Positions 41,888 to 52,125 of a DNA stretch of 64,000 nt are shown here, in pieces. The position numbers were made by a program, and so were the translations under genes. The notes below the pieces were generated by a model. That model did no database searches and had not been told where the DNA came from. It was given only the letters and a program-made list of their open reading frames with translations. The DNA is from Mycobacterium interjectum (GTDB taxonomy: Bacteria; Actinomycetota; Actinomycetes; Mycobacteriales; Mycobacteriaceae), in assembly GCA_002102225.1 (NCBI GenBank), contig LQPB01000035.1, positions 35,392 to 99,391 on the forward strand, given 5' to 3'. How positions within the stretch are numbered: position 1 is the first letter of the stretch; each line of letters opens with the position of its first letter.

Positions 41888-42057
41888 TTTGAGCGAAGCG
41901 TGTCGGACGAGCAAAACGCTAGAGCACCCCACCGACAACTTCGTGGGCGTGACCATTGACATGGCGTGGAGATACCCAATCGGCCAAAGAGTTACACCTT
42001 TGTTATTCGGCTGCTAGCGCGGCCGCCGGGCCGGATTTCGCCGTCGCGACACGCCAG

Positions 42058-42073
42058 TCGAACACATGTTTGA
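42058..42073 (+). promoter_or_regulatory. SOS box of lexA
   Basis: TCGAACACATGTTTGA matches the mycobacterial SOS consensus TCGAAC-N4-GTTCGA with one mismatch and sits 32 bases before the lexA start, between it and the -10 box TACATT. Confidence 0.9.
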
Positions 42074-42104
42074 TTCTTTGCCGCGGTGCCGCTACATTCG
42101 GTGC

Positions 42105-42794
42105 ATGAGCGACAGCAACGACACCCCATCAAGCAGCTCGCATCCCGTGGACTCCTCGCTGACCGAACGGCAGCGCACCATTCTGAACGTCATCCGCGCG
42201 TCGGTCACCAGCCGCGGTTACCCGCCGAGCATCCGGGAGATCGGCGACGCCGTCGGCCTGACCTCGACGTCGTCGGTGGCCCACCAGCTGCGCACGCTGG
42301 AGCGCAAGGGGTACCTGCGCCGCGACCCGAACCGCCCGCGGGCCGTGGACGTCCGGGGCGCCGAGGACGCCGGCGCCGCGGCGCCGGTCACCGAAGTCGC
42401 CGGTTCGGACGCGCTGCCCGAGCCCAGTTACGTCCCGGTGCTCGGCCGCATCGCGGCCGGTGGGCCGATCCTGGCCGAGGAGGCCGTCGAGGACGTCTTC
42501 CCGCTGCCCCGCGAACTGGTCGGCGAGGGCACGCTGTTTCTGCTCAAGGTGGTGGGCGACTCGATGGTCGAGGCCGCGATCTGCGACGGCGACTGGGTGG
42601 TGGTGCGCCAGCAGCACGTCGCCGACAACGGCGACATCGTCGCGGCCATGATCGACGGCGAGGCCACCGTCAAGACGTTCAAGCGCGCCGGCGGTCAGGT
42701 GTGGCTGATGCCGCACAACCCGGCGTTCGACCCGATCCCGGGCAACGACGCGACCGTGCTCGGCAAAGTCGTCACGGTCATCCGCAAGGTCTAG
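42105..42794 (+). CDS. lexA: SOS repressor LexA
   Basis: This 229-residue repressor corresponds to Rv2720. The N-terminal winged helix spans residues 19-80. The cleavage site is A118-G119 within GRIAAGGP, and the catalytic dyad is S153 (VVGDSMVEA) and K190 (ATVKTFKR). It is cleaved when RecA forms filaments on damaged DNA and then releases the SOS genes. An ATG 6 bases after TACATT (42093-42098) suggests a leaderless mRNA. A longer in-frame start at 42066 would overlap the SOS box and is not favoured. Confidence 0.97.
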   Translation: MSDSNDTPSSSSHPVDSSLTERQRTILNVIRASVTSRGYPPSIREIGDAVGLTSTSSVAHQLRTLERKGYLRRDPNRPRAVDVRGAEDAGAAAPVTEVAGSDALPEPSYVPVLGRIAAGGPILAEEAVEDVFPLPRELVGEGTLFLLKVVGDSMVEAAICDGDWVVVRQQHVADNGDIVAAMIDGEATVKTFKRAGGQVWLMPHNPAFDPIPGNDATVLGKVVTVIRKV

Positions 42795-42799
42795 CGCGC

Positions 42800-44980
42800 T
42801 CAGTCGGCCTTGACGAAGCCGTTCGCCTGCGCGACTTCCTCGCTGGACAGCCAGAATTCGGCCAGGGTGTCGTGATAGAGCGGGCTCTCCGGCGTGTAGT
42901 ACAGGCCGAAGCTCGCGCTGGCCTTGATCGGATAGCCGTCGGGCACCTGGTAGGGGTCCTCCAGCGGCAGGCGGATCGTCGGGCGCCCCCCGACGGCCGG
43001 CGCGGCCGCTTCGGCCGCTTCCGGGCCCCCCGCCGTTTCCTCGTCGTCCGCGGCCGCGTGGTGTCGCCCGACGCGGGGCTCGCCGCCCAACGCCAGGGCC
43101 TCCGCCGCTTCGGGACCGACGATCTCGGGTAGCTCGGCATCCTCGGCGGCGTCCGGATGGCCGGCCCGCTCGTAGCCGGGCTCTTCGTAGCGGGCCTGCT
43201 CGTAGCCCGTGTCCTCGTAGACGGCGTCCTCGTAGACCGCGTCCTCGTAGACCGCGTCCTCGTAGACCGCGTCCTCGTCGGCGATGCCCTCGTAGGCTCC
43301 CTCGGGCGCTCCCTCGTCGGGGATGTCGGGATAGCCCGCCCGCGAGAGGTTGGCCGCCGACATGACGGGGATGGAATCCGTGTCCACCGCGTCGGGATCT
43401 TCGTCCTCGGCGACCGCGCCCTCGCGGCCCCGGCTCCAACTGACCCGGCCCACGGACTCGGCGTCCGGTGCCGGCCGCTCCTCGGCGGGATGCACGTCCC
43501 CGGCCGCGAAATGGTCGGTCGCGTACTCGGCGTCGTCATGGCCCCAGCGCGTGTCGGCCGGGGCCTCGTAGCCGGCGTGCACGTCGCGTTCGGGCTCGTA
43601 GGCGGGGGCGGCGGCGGTGTCGCCGCGGCGGGCACGACGCCGACGCACTCCGAATGTCAGCAACGCCGACAGCAAGATCAGCACCAGCACCGCGACCGCG
43701 GCCGGCAGCCACCACCGCTGCCAGTCGAACTTCTTGCCGTGGGAGGGCATCGCGGCGGTGCTCGGCTGGTTTTGACCCGACACTTGCAGGCCGGACAGCA
43801 ACGGTGCCAGGTTCGACGGCTCGGTGGCGAACGAGTTCTTCGCCCGGTTCCACGAGATCTTGCCGCCGGTGAACTGCTGCGAGACGACGTCGCCGTCCAC
43901 GGCCTGATCGCCGACCGGGGCACCCAGCTTGCCGCCGGGGCCGCGCAGCTTGTCCCACGCGGCCTTCATCGCGCCGCGCACCACGAACGCGCCGTGGTCG
44001 GCGGTCCAGAAGATCACCGGCTTGTCGGCCGCCGCGAACGTGGCGATCCGGCTGGACGGGCCGATGCCCCCGTCGGACTCGTTGGTGGTGGGGAAACCGA
44101 GGTCGCTGCCCGCCGGCCCGCCCAGCGACTCGTACTTGGCGAGGATGTCGCTTTCGAGGGCGTTCGCGCCGGTGGCCGGGTTGAAGAAGACCTTGCCGCC
44201 GGCGAAGTTCTGGGCGATCCCGTCGCCGCCGACCGGATACGTTCCGCCCTGCTTGGCGCCCAGCGGACCGGTGGCCCCGCCGGCCGCCCGCCACGCCATG
44301 TTGATCGCGGCGGCCGGATCGATCGCCACCTGCAGGCCCTTGAGCTGGTCGGCCAGCGGCGCCGGGTTGGTGGAGAACTCCTTGGTCTTCCTGTTCCAGG
44401 AGATCTCGCCGCCGCTGAACTTCTGCGAGGTGACCTCACCGTTGTAGGTTTCGTCCCCGGCCGGCGCGCCCAGCACGCCGCCCGAGCTGCCCAGCTTGTC
44501 CCAGGCCGCGTTCATCGCGCCGCGCACCACGAACGCGCCGTGGTCGGGCGTCCAGAAAATCACCGGCTTGTCGCTGGCCGAGAAGGTGGCCACCCTGCTG
44601 TCCGGCCCCGCCAGGCCGGGAACTTCGTTGATCGTCGGGAACCCCAGATCGCTGCCGACCGGACCGCCCAGCGCCTCGTATTTGTCCAGGACGGGGCCGT
44701 AGACGAACCTGGCACCGGTTTCGGTGGTGTAGAACATCTTGCCGCCGTCGAAGTCCAGCGCGAATCCGTCGCCGGCCGGGTAGACGTCGCCCTTGCGGGC
44801 GCCGAGCGGGGAGGTGTCCCCGCCGGCCTTTTCCCAGGCGGCCATCATGGCGGCCTCGGCGTCACCGATCGGCGACGCCGAGACGGACGGAGCCAGCAAT
44901 GCGGCCGCCAGCACCGTGACCGCCATGCCGACGAGCGCACGCCCGACCAGCTTGCGCATTCGACCTCTCTGCCCGTTCAC
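42800..44980 (-). CDS. LGFP-repeat secreted/membrane protein
   Basis: This 726-residue protein corresponds to Rv2721c. A signal-like segment (VGMAVTVLAAALLAPSVSAS) starts it, followed by two sets of three LGFP-type modules (GPVGSDLGFPTINE and GPAGSDLGFPTTNE are the clearest). One membrane segment (LPAAVAVLVLILLSALLTF) precedes an acidic cytoplasmic tail that includes four tandem VYEDA units. LGFP modules bind cell wall or support envelope integrity. The GTG start has GGAGG upstream. Function unproven; secretion plus membrane anchoring suggest an envelope role. Confidence 0.85.
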   Translation of the reverse strand: MNGQRGRMRKLVGRALVGMAVTVLAAALLAPSVSASPIGDAEAAMMAAWEKAGGDTSPLGARKGDVYPAGDGFALDFDGGKMFYTTETGARFVYGPVLDKYEALGGPVGSDLGFPTINEVPGLAGPDSRVATFSASDKPVIFWTPDHGAFVVRGAMNAAWDKLGSSGGVLGAPAGDETYNGEVTSQKFSGGEISWNRKTKEFSTNPAPLADQLKGLQVAIDPAAAINMAWRAAGGATGPLGAKQGGTYPVGGDGIAQNFAGGKVFFNPATGANALESDILAKYESLGGPAGSDLGFPTTNESDGGIGPSSRIATFAAADKPVIFWTADHGAFVVRGAMKAAWDKLRGPGGKLGAPVGDQAVDGDVVSQQFTGGKISWNRAKNSFATEPSNLAPLLSGLQVSGQNQPSTAAMPSHGKKFDWQRWWLPAAVAVLVLILLSALLTFGVRRRRARRGDTAAAPAYEPERDVHAGYEAPADTRWGHDDAEYATDHFAAGDVHPAEERPAPDAESVGRVSWSRGREGAVAEDEDPDAVDTDSIPVMSAANLSRAGYPDIPDEGAPEGAYEGIADEDAVYEDAVYEDAVYEDAVYEDTGYEQARYEEPGYERAGHPDAAEDAELPEIVGPEAAEALALGGEPRVGRHHAAADDEETAGGPEAAEAAAPAVGGRPTIRLPLEDPYQVPDGYPIKASASFGLYYTPESPLYHDTLAEFWLSSEEVAQANGFVKAD
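43203..43280 (-). repeat. 15-base tandem repeat in the LGFP protein gene
   Basis: Units of 15 bases (plus-strand motif ctcgtagaccgcgtc, with small changes) repeat in tandem and encode VYEDA four times, followed by a diverged VYEDT unit, in the cytoplasmic tail. It keeps frame, so copy number could vary without breaking the protein. Confidence 0.7.
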
Positions 44981-45403
44981 CAAGCCTCCGATGGATAGGC
45001 CCCTATCCCTGGCCATGACCGCACCCAGCCCCGTGACGAACCGCGTTCTCGCCGGGCTCGCATAACTTTGCCCCGGCCACCAACAAATGCGAAGTCAAAT
45101 TGCACATATTACGGAAACGGAGACCGCGCCGATGTCGAAATGATGCCGGAGCGCGCCCGGGCTGCAATCGACCGCGCTCACCAGCGCCGCGATCGCCGAC
45201 GCGGCGATGTGTGACTGCGCAGTCGATATACGAGAAACACATGCGCCGACGGTACGCGAGGCCGTTGGCTGGTCAGCCAACTACCCGGCCAAATGACCTA
45301 TTAGGCCATTCATTATTTGGTGGGCTAGCTAGTGTGCGGCACCCGCGGCGTGGTGTGCTACCCACGCGGGAAGCCGTGATTGCCTTGCGCCGCAACAGGA
45401 TTC
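44981..45403. other. 423-base gap between LGFP gene and fadE20
   Basis: No convincing gene is seen. M. tuberculosis has two genes (Rv2722, a small protein, and Rv2723, TerC-like) at this place. The gap is less GC-rich than its surroundings. It holds a perfect palindrome TTGGCTG-GT-CAGCCAA at 45265-45280 and an inverted repeat AATGACC-N5-GGCCATT at 45292-45310 (one mismatch). These may be an operator or terminator. The gap could be the scar of the lost genes. Confidence 0.55.
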
Positions 45404-46564
45404 CTAGACACCGAGGCTGCGGCCGATGATCTCTTTCATGATCTCGGTGGTGCCGCCGTAGATCGTCTGCACCCGGGCATCGAGATAGGCTCGGGCGACC
45501 GGGTATTCGCGCATGTAGCCGTAGCCGCCGTGCAGCTGCAGGCACCGGTCGATCAGGTGCACCTGCTTTTCGGTGGAGTACCACTTGGCCATGGCGGCCT
45601 GTTCGGCGGTCAGCTTGTGGTCGAGGTGCAGGCGGACGAACTCGTCGACCATCATCCGCACCACGGTGGCCTCGGTGGCCAGTTCGGCGAGGACGAAGCG
45701 GCTGTTCTGGAAGCTGCCGATGGGCTTGCCGAAGGCCTTGCGCTCCTTCGCATATTGCACGGTCTGCTCCAGCACGCCCTCCATCGCCGCGGCGGCCATG
45801 ATGGCGATCGAGATCCGCTCCTGCGGCAGGTTCTGCATGAGGTAGACGAATCCCATGCCCTCCTCGCCGAGCAGGTTTTCGGCCGGGACATGCACGTCGG
45901 TGAACGACAGCTCGGCGGTGTCCTGCGCGTCGAGCCCGATCTTGTCGAGGTGCCGGCCGCGTTCGAATCCCTCCATGCCGCGCTCGACCACCAGCAGCGA
46001 GAAGCCCTGCGCGCCTTTGTCCGGATCCGTCTGGGCGACGACGATGACCAGGTCGGAGTTGATCCCGTTGGTGATGAACGTCTTTGCGCCGTTGAGCACG
46101 TAGTGATCACCCTGCTTGACCGCGCGCGTCTTGATGCCCTGCAAGTCGCTGCCGGTGCCCGGCTCGGTCATGGCGATCGCGGTGATGATCTCCCCGGTGC
46201 AGAACTTGGGCAGCCAGCGCTGCTTCTGTTCGTCATTGGCCAGCGACAGCAGGTACGGCGCGATGATGTCGTTGTGCAGGCCGAAACCGATCCCGCTGTA
46301 GCGGCCGAGGGTGGTCTCCTCGGTGACGATCGTGTTGTACCGGAAGTCGGGGTTGCCGCCACCGCCGTACTCCTCGGGCACCGCCATGCCCAGAAAGCCC
46401 TGCTTTCCGGCCTCCAGCCACACCCCGCGGTCGACGATCTTGGCCTTCTCCCACTCCTCGTGGTACGGCGCCACGTGGCGATCCAGGAAGCCGCGGTAGG
46501 ACTCGCGGAACAAGTCGTGCTCCGGCTCGAAAAGCGTGCGTTGGTACTTGATGGCACCGCTCAT
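45404..46564 (-). CDS. fadE20: acyl-CoA dehydrogenase FadE20
   Basis: This 386-residue flavoprotein corresponds to Rv2724c. The signature AIAMTEPGTGSDLQGIKTRA and the second signature QNSRFVLAELATEATVVRMM are present. The catalytic base is likely the Glu in IYGGTTEIMKEIIG near the C-terminus. It starts the oxidation of an acyl-CoA. The ATG matches family length. Upstream is an ACCAACC/GGTTGGT palindrome, suggesting TetR-type control. Confidence 0.93.
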   Translation of the reverse strand: MSGAIKYQRTLFEPEHDLFRESYRGFLDRHVAPYHEEWEKAKIVDRGVWLEAGKQGFLGMAVPEEYGGGGNPDFRYNTIVTEETTLGRYSGIGFGLHNDIIAPYLLSLANDEQKQRWLPKFCTGEIITAIAMTEPGTGSDLQGIKTRAVKQGDHYVLNGAKTFITNGINSDLVIVVAQTDPDKGAQGFSLLVVERGMEGFERGRHLDKIGLDAQDTAELSFTDVHVPAENLLGEEGMGFVYLMQNLPQERISIAIMAAAAMEGVLEQTVQYAKERKAFGKPIGSFQNSRFVLAELATEATVVRMMVDEFVRLHLDHKLTAEQAAMAKWYSTEKQVHLIDRCLQLHGGYGYMREYPVARAYLDARVQTIYGGTTEIMKEIIGRSLGV

Positions 46565-46613
46565 GGATGACCTCCGCTGGCCCTCGGCGAATGGGACTCT
46601 GCCGCCAACATAT

Positions 46614-46631
46614 ACCAACCAGCCGGTTGGT
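46614..46631. promoter_or_regulatory. TetR-type operator upstream of fadE20
   Basis: ACCAACC-AGCC-GGTTGGT is a perfect 7-base inverted repeat with a 4-base spacer. It lies 49 bases before the fadE20 start and overlaps a TATA-like box. Palindromes of this form often bind TetR regulators of fatty-acid genes. No regulator gene is next to it. Confidence 0.65.
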
Positions 46632-46659
46632 CGGCAGTCGGCGGGTTTCGCCGGTGCTC

Positions 46660-48096
46660 CTAGCGGGCCGCGAACTCGCGCAGGCTGGCCGCCAGCGCCA
46701 CCGGGACGCGCGCCCGGATCCGGGTGCCGTCGGCATTGTGCTCCTCCTGCTGGACGCGCCCGCCGGCGTGCAGCCGGGCGACCAGGTCACCCCGGTCGTA
46801 GGGGATCACCACGTCGACCGCGGTATCGGTGGGCCTGGCCAGCTCCGCCAGCTCGGTCATCCGCCGCCGCAGGTCGTCGATGCCCTCGCCGGTGCGCGCG
46901 GAGACGAACACCGCGCCGGGCAGCCCGTGGCGAAGCTTGGCCAGCGCCAGACCGCTCGCGGCGTCGACCTTGTTGACCACCAAGAGCTCGGGCGGCGGGC
47001 TGCCGTCGTGGTCGGCGATCACTTCGGAGATCACCTGGCGGACCGCGTTGATCTGGGCGACCGGGTTGGCGTCGGAGCCGTCGACCACGTGCACCAGCAG
47101 GTCGGCGTCGACGACCTCCTCGAGCGTGGAGCGGAACGCCTCGACCAGCTGGGTGGGCAGGTGCCGGACGAACCCGACGGTGTCGGTGAGGACGGCGGGC
47201 CGGCCGTCGGCGAGTTCGGCGCGCCGGGTGGTCGGTTCCAGGGTGGCGAACAACGCGTCCTGCACCAGCACCCCGGCCCCGGTCAGCGCGTTGAGCAGGC
47301 TGGACTTGCCGGCGTTGGTGTAGCCGACGATGGCGATCGACGGGACGTCGCTGTGCAGCCGGCGGCTGCGCTGGGTGTCGCGGGCCTGCTTCATGTCCTT
47401 GATCTCGCGGCGCAGCTTGGCCATCCGCTCGCGGATGCGCCGGCGGTCGGTCTCGATCTTGGTCTCACCGGGACCGCGCAGCCCCACGCCGCCGCCGCTA
47501 CCGCCGGCGCGGCCGCCGGCCTGCCGCGACATCGACTCGCCCCAGCCGCGCAGCCGGGGCAGCATGTACTCCATCTGGGCCAGCGACACCTGCGCCTTGC
47601 CCTCCCGGCTGGTGGCGTGCTGGGCGAAGATGTCCAGGATCAGCGCGGTGCGGTCGATCACCTTGACCTTGACGGCCTTTTCCAGCGCGGTCAGCTGCGC
47701 CGGGGACAGCTCGCCGTCGCAGATGACGGTGTCGGCGCCGGTGGCGAGCACCACCTCGCGCAGCTCGGCGGCCTTGCCGGAGCCGATGTAGGTCGACGGG
47801 TCGGGCCGGTCGCGGCGCTGGATGAGCCCCTCGAGCACCTGGGATCCGGCGGTCTCGGCCAGGGCCGCGAGCTCGGCCATGCTGGCCTGGTTGTCGGCGG
47901 CGCTGCCCTCGGTCCACACGCCCACCAGCACCACGCGCTCCAGGCGCAGCTGGCGGTACTCGACCTCGGAGACGTCGGCGAGTTCGGTGGACAGCCCGGC
48001 GACCCGGCGCAGCGCCGACCGGTCTTCGAGGGCGAGTTCGCCCGCACTGGGCTCGAGATCCGGCTGATCGTAAAAGGGAGTTTCGGGATGTGTCAT
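46660..48096 (-). CDS. hflX: GTPase HflX
   Basis: This 478-residue ribosome-associated GTPase corresponds to Rv2725c. An N-terminal HflX domain with RRDRPDPSTYIGSGKAAELR is followed by a Gly-rich linker and the G domain: G1 GYTNAGKS at 258-265, G3 DTVGF and G4 NKVD. It splits stalled ribosomes in stress. The ATG was taken over a TTG 6 bases upstream. It is followed by dapF in the same direction upstream. Confidence 0.94.
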   Translation of the reverse strand: MTHPETPFYDQPDLEPSAGELALEDRSALRRVAGLSTELADVSEVEYRQLRLERVVLVGVWTEGSAADNQASMAELAALAETAGSQVLEGLIQRRDRPDPSTYIGSGKAAELREVVLATGADTVICDGELSPAQLTALEKAVKVKVIDRTALILDIFAQHATSREGKAQVSLAQMEYMLPRLRGWGESMSRQAGGRAGGSGGGVGLRGPGETKIETDRRRIRERMAKLRREIKDMKQARDTQRSRRLHSDVPSIAIVGYTNAGKSSLLNALTGAGVLVQDALFATLEPTTRRAELADGRPAVLTDTVGFVRHLPTQLVEAFRSTLEEVVDADLLVHVVDGSDANPVAQINAVRQVISEVIADHDGSPPPELLVVNKVDAASGLALAKLRHGLPGAVFVSARTGEGIDDLRRRMTELAELARPTDTAVDVVIPYDRGDLVARLHAGGRVQQEEHNADGTRIRARVPVALAASLREFAAR

Positions 48097-48142
48097 AGGC
48101 AATTAGCAATAGTGCACGCTAAATCGGTGCAGCGCACCTGAT

Positions 48143-49015
48143 TTAACGCTCCTGGGCGCGCCACCATTCCTCACTGATCTCGCCGCGGGCCACCAGCACC
48201 GACGGCCCGCGCAAGTAGCTCGTGGCGTCGGTGATGGTCACCACGACGTCGCCGCCGGGCACCCGCACGGTGAGCGTCCCGGTGTCGGCCCCCGCGTCGG
48301 CCAGCGCGGCGACGGCGGCCGCGACGGTTCCGGTGCCGCACGAGCGGGTCTCGCCGACGCCGCGTTCGTGGACCCGCATCCGGACCACTCCCCCGATCGC
48401 GGCGGTGAGCACCTCGACGTTGACGCCGTCCGGGAACTGGGCGCGGTCGAACCGCACGGGCGCTCCCACGTCCAAGGCGGCGAGCCCCTCGGCGTCGAGT
48501 TGCGGGTCGACGCACGCCAGGTGCGGGTTGCCGACGTCGACCGCCAGGCCGGTGAACGGCCTGCCGCCGATGGTTGCCTGACCGCTGCCGATCCGGTTCG
48601 CCTTGCCCATGTCGACGGTGACGTCGGCGTTCGTCTCGCCCGCGTGGTGCAGGGTGACCGGGCGGGGGCCGGCCAGCGACCCGACGACGAACTCGTCGCG
48701 CGATTCCAGGCCGGCGGCCCGCAGGTAGTGCGCGAACACCCGCACGCCGTTGCCGCACATCTGCGCGGTGGACCCGTCGGCGTTGCGGTAGTCCATGTAC
48801 CAGTCGTCCGCGCCGACGCCGTCGGGCAGCCGCTCGAGCACGCCCACCCGCGCGGCGGCGCCCGCGGTGGTGACCCGCAGCACCCCGTCGGCGCCCATGC
48901 CGCGGCGCCGGTCGCACAGCGCGGCCACCCGGGCGGCGGTCAGCGTCAGCCGCGCGTCGAGGTCGGGAAGCAGCACGAAGTCGTTCTGCGTGCCGTGCCC
49001 CTTGGCGAAGATCAC
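48143..49015 (-). CDS. dapF: diaminopimelate epimerase
   Basis: This 290-residue enzyme converts LL- to meso-diaminopimelate for lysine and peptidoglycan. The two catalytic cysteines are C87 (AQMCGNGVR) and C226 (TRSCGTGTV). [15 protein letters not shown] is the N-terminal block and [10 protein letters not shown] the middle. The GTG start gives VIFAKGHG, the family N-terminus; a GTG one codon upstream is equally possible. It follows miaA after a few bases. Confidence 0.95.
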   Translation of the reverse strand: MIFAKGHGTQNDFVLLPDLDARLTLTAARVAALCDRRRGMGADGVLRVTTAGAAARVGVLERLPDGVGADDWYMDYRNADGSTAQMCGNGVRVFAHYLRAAGLESRDEFVVGSLAGPRPVTLHHAGETNADVTVDMGKANRIGSGQATIGGRPFTGLAVDVGNPHLACVDPQLDAEGLAALDVGAPVRFDRAQFPDGVNVEVLTAAIGGVVRMRVHERGVGETRSCGTGTVAAAVAALADAGADTGTLTVRVPGGDVVVTITDATSYLRGPSVLVARGEISEEWWRAQER

Positions 49016-49022
49016 CACCAGC

Positions 49023-49952
49023 TCAGGGTACGTGCCGCCACGCCCGCACCGCCTGATCGACGAGGGCGGCGCCCGCGGCGGCGTCCAGCCAGCGCACCCG
49101 GTGGTCCCGGCGGAACCACGAACGCTGCCGCCGCACGTAGCGCCGGGTGCCCACGTAGGTCTGCTCGCGTGCGTCGCGCAGCTGATGCTCCGAGCCGCCC
49201 GCGTCGAGCGCGGCCAGCACCTGCGCGTAGCCCAGGGCGCGCGCGGCGGTGACCCCGTCGCGCAGACCGTGGCCGAGCAGCCCGCGCACCTCGTCGACCA
49301 GGCCCTGATCGAACATCGCGTCGGTGCGGCGGGCCAATCGCTCATCCAGAAGCGTTGTCTCGCAGTCCAATCCGATGATGACGGTGTCCCAGCGCGGGGC
49401 GCCGATGCGCGGCGCCGAGGCGGCGAACGGCCGCCCGGTGAGCTCGACGACCTCCAGGGCGCGCACCGTGCGCCGGCCGTCGGTCGGCAGGATCGCCTCG
49501 GCCGCCGCCGGGTCGCGGCGGGCCAGCTCGGCGTGCAGCTCGCCCACCCCGACCTCGGCGAGGCGCCGCTCCCAGCGCGCCCGCACCGCGGGGTCGGTCG
49601 CGGGAAACGACCAGTCGTCGAGCAGGGACTGGATGTAGAGCATCGAACCGCCCACGATCACCGGCACCGCGCCCCGGGCCGTGATCGCCTCGACGTCCGC
49701 GGCGGCGGCCTGCTGATAGCGGGCGACGGTGGCCGTCTCGGTGACGTGTAGGACGTCGAGCTGATGATGGGGAATGCCGCGGCGCGCCTCGACCGGCAGC
49801 TTGGCGGTGCCGATGTCCATCCCGCGATAGAGCTGCATCGCGTCGGCATTGACGATCTCCCCGCCGACCCGTTCGGCAACGTCGAGCGCCAGCTGCGACT
49901 TGCCGGTACCGGTGGGCCCGATGATGGCGAGCGGCCGCCCACCTCGCTTCAT
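49023..49952 (-). CDS. miaA: tRNA dimethylallyltransferase MiaA
   Basis: This 309-residue enzyme adds a dimethylallyl group to A37 of tRNAs reading UNN codons. The P-loop GPTGTGKS is at residues 12-19, with [17 protein letters not shown] and the DFG-like [16 protein letters not shown] following. The ATG overlaps the stop of the Rv2728c-like gene (ATGA). MiaB (in this window) then thiomethylates the same base, so the two gene products act in one pathway. Confidence 0.96.
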   Translation of the reverse strand: MKRGGRPLAIIGPTGTGKSQLALDVAERVGGEIVNADAMQLYRGMDIGTAKLPVEARRGIPHHQLDVLHVTETATVARYQQAAAADVEAITARGAVPVIVGGSMLYIQSLLDDWSFPATDPAVRARWERRLAEVGVGELHAELARRDPAAAEAILPTDGRRTVRALEVVELTGRPFAASAPRIGAPRWDTVIIGLDCETTLLDERLARRTDAMFDQGLVDEVRGLLGHGLRDGVTAARALGYAQVLAALDAGGSEHQLRDAREQTYVGTRRYVRRQRSWFRRDHRVRWLDAAAGAALVDQAVRAWRHVP

Positions 49953-50632
49953 AGCTGCCAAACGCCGGCGAAGTAGCCCACGCCGAAGGGCGCTCCCCGG
50001 TAGAGCTCCTTGGCCGACCGCGGCCCCGGCCCGGCCAGGCCGGCGAGCACCTGGAACGCGACCCGCCCCAGGATCTGCGGCGGCAGCTCGGCCAGGGCGG
50101 CGACGTCGCCGTCGGCCAGCGCATCGTCCAGGGTCGCCTGCGCAGCGGCGTCGCCCGGATGGTGCCCGCCGGGCGCGGACGGCGTCAGGGTGTTCGCGCC
50201 GTCGGCCACCACGAGCACACCGATCGGCTCCGGGGCCCGGTCCAGCTCGGCGCGCAGGCGCCCGCCGCGGGCCAGCGCGGTGTCGGCGTCGTGGTCGGCG
50301 CGGTACACGCGGACCTGCACGTCGGCGTCGGGGCGCGCCTGGGCCCGGACCCACCCGGCGAGCAGCGCGCACACGGGCAGGTCGCCGGGCGCGCCGGCCC
50401 GCGGCGACAGCCCGACGCGAACGTCCGCCCCGAAGCCGGCGAAGGTGCCGCTGGACCCGGGTTCGAGCACGTCGTCGGCGAGGCCCGTACCGACGGCGAC
50501 CCAGCGCGGTGGCAGCAACGCCGCCGCCGTGAGCACCGCCGCGGTCAGGTCGGCCACCTCGGCGGAGGCCGCCCCGGCGAGCTCGGGAACGAGCACCGGC
50601 GCCGAGGGAACGATCGCGATGGCGCCTAGCAC
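49949..50632 (-). CDS. class III extradiol dioxygenase-like protein
   Basis: This 227-residue protein corresponds to Rv2728c. It resembles the LigB family of class III extradiol dioxygenases ([29 protein letters not shown]), but the usual pair of iron-binding histidines is not clearly arranged, so activity is uncertain. It overlaps miaA and probably shares its operon. A GTG start is used. Confidence 0.7.
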   Translation of the reverse strand: MLGAIAIVPSAPVLVPELAGAASAEVADLTAAVLTAAALLPPRWVAVGTGLADDVLEPGSSGTFAGFGADVRVGLSPRAGAPGDLPVCALLAGWVRAQARPDADVQVRVYRADHDADTALARGGRLRAELDRAPEPIGVLVVADGANTLTPSAPGGHHPGDAAAQATLDDALADGDVAALAELPPQILGRVAFQVLAGLAGPGPRSAKELYRGAPFGVGYFAGVWQL

Positions 50633-50661
50633 GCCACAAAAATAACGGGCCCCGGACCGGA

Positions 50662-51630
50662 CTAGGTAATCGTCTTGGTCGGATCCGGAGCCGCCGGGGA
50701 AACCGGAATGGACTCCTGGGGCGGCGGGTCGCCGGGCGGCGGGTCGTTTTTGAGGTCCCGCTCGGTCCCGGCCGCCATCGAGGCGGCCTCGCCGCGGGCC
50801 AACGCCACCGTCGCGATGATGACCAACGCCACCGCCGAGACCAGCGCGAGCGCCGCGGGCCCGGTGGCCCGAAGCGTCTCATCGAGCACGGTGACCCCGA
50901 GGACGCCCGCCACCACCGGCTTGGCCACGGTCATGGTGGGCAGGGAGGCGGTGAGCGCACCGGCGCGGAAGGCGGACTGCTGGAACACCATGCCGCACAG
51001 CGCAATCAGCAGCCACGGAACGAACTCCGGCATGCGCAGCACGGCGCCGGGGCCGCGCTCGGCCACCTCGACGACGCCCTTGGTCAGCACCGCGAACAGC
51101 GCCAGCGAGGAACCCGCCACCACCGCCAGCAGGATCGCCGCGACCGGACGGCCCTTCCAGATCCGGGCCCCCAGCACACACAGCACCAGCGTGGGGCCCA
51201 TCACCGCGGCCACGATCATCCACGTCGACAGCGGGGCCCGTTCGTGGCCGGAGCGCGGGTCACCGACGATGATCACCACCGCCAGCGCCGCCGCCAGCAC
51301 CACCGCCCACGCCCACTCCCAGCGGGTCACCCGGATGCTGGTCAGCCGCGCATGGATGGGCAGCGCGAACAGCAGCGCGGTGACCTGCAGCGCCGTCACC
51401 AACACCACCGATCCCCACGCCAGGGCGGCGGCCTGCAGGCTGTAGTTGACGATCGCCGCGAGGCCGCCCAGCCACCACCGCTTGTCGCGCAACGACATCC
51501 GGAACAGCTCGAGGTGGCCGACCTCCTTGTCGGTGATCTCCTGCGCCGAGCGCTGCCGGATCACGTCGCCGACGGCGGAAGCCAGCGCCGCGCACAACGC
51601 GATCAGCACCGCGACATCCACTTTCGTCAT
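50662..51630 (-). CDS. DMT-superfamily membrane transporter
   Basis: This 322-residue protein corresponds to Rv2729c. It has nine or ten hydrophobic segments in two EamA-like halves ([54 protein letters not shown]). The C-terminal tail is rich in Pro. Substrate unknown. ATG start. The upstream gap of about 500 bases separates it from the DUF349 gene. Confidence 0.8.
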   Translation of the reverse strand: MTKVDVAVLIALCAALASAVGDVIRQRSAQEITDKEVGHLELFRMSLRDKRWWLGGLAAIVNYSLQAAALAWGSVVLVTALQVTALLFALPIHARLTSIRVTRWEWAWAVVLAAALAVVIIVGDPRSGHERAPLSTWMIVAAVMGPTLVLCVLGARIWKGRPVAAILLAVVAGSSLALFAVLTKGVVEVAERGPGAVLRMPEFVPWLLIALCGMVFQQSAFRAGALTASLPTMTVAKPVVAGVLGVTVLDETLRATGPAALALVSAVALVIIATVALARGEAASMAAGTERDLKNDPPPGDPPPQESIPVSPAAPDPTKTIT

Positions 51631-52125
51631 GCGAACCCCCTCACCGGCCTGCCGAGCAGCGCTCCCTGCGGCGCTGCGGGTACACGCGCTGTTCGATCAG
51701 AAATCAAGCGCCCACTGTAGTGCGACGGCGCCGGGCTGAGGCCCTCAGCGGCCCCGACGGCCCATCAATACTGCGCCCGCAGCAAACCGTTGTACAGCGC
51801 AACGACGGCTACCCGCGGCATCCATCGCGCTCGCTCATCCCACCAGAAACTCCACTCGCTCCCGCCACGCTACCGGGCGGGGCGGCGGCGCCCTACGGCC
51901 GAAGCGGCGGTGGAACCGAACTGTTATCCGCCGCGGCCGGTCTGTTCCCCGGCGCCAAGCCCGCCCGACCGGGCGCCCCCGGCGCCGCCAAAGGGTAGGG
52001 GCGCGACGCCCGCCAACCTGCTTCAATACTGTGGGAGCCAGTCGAGGAAGCGAACGGGAGCCGCCACGCGCGGCAGGCGCGCGGGACATCACCGCGCGAG
52101 AGGTGTGGAAGGTGGTGACGAGAGG
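51631..52125. other. 495-base gap upstream of the DUF349 gene
   Basis: No gene of convincing composition is seen; M. tuberculosis has a small gene (Rv2730) here. A small hairpin (CGCCC-GACC-GGGCG) lies at 51962-51975, and TACTGT at 52027-52032 is a candidate -10 box for the DUF349 gene. The rest is GC-rich with no clear structure. Confidence 0.5.

Noticed and set aside
42043..42055. Short match to the end of the DUF559-flanking repeat near the lexA SOS box
   Set aside because: Only 13 bases are shared, with no palindrome; likely a chance match.
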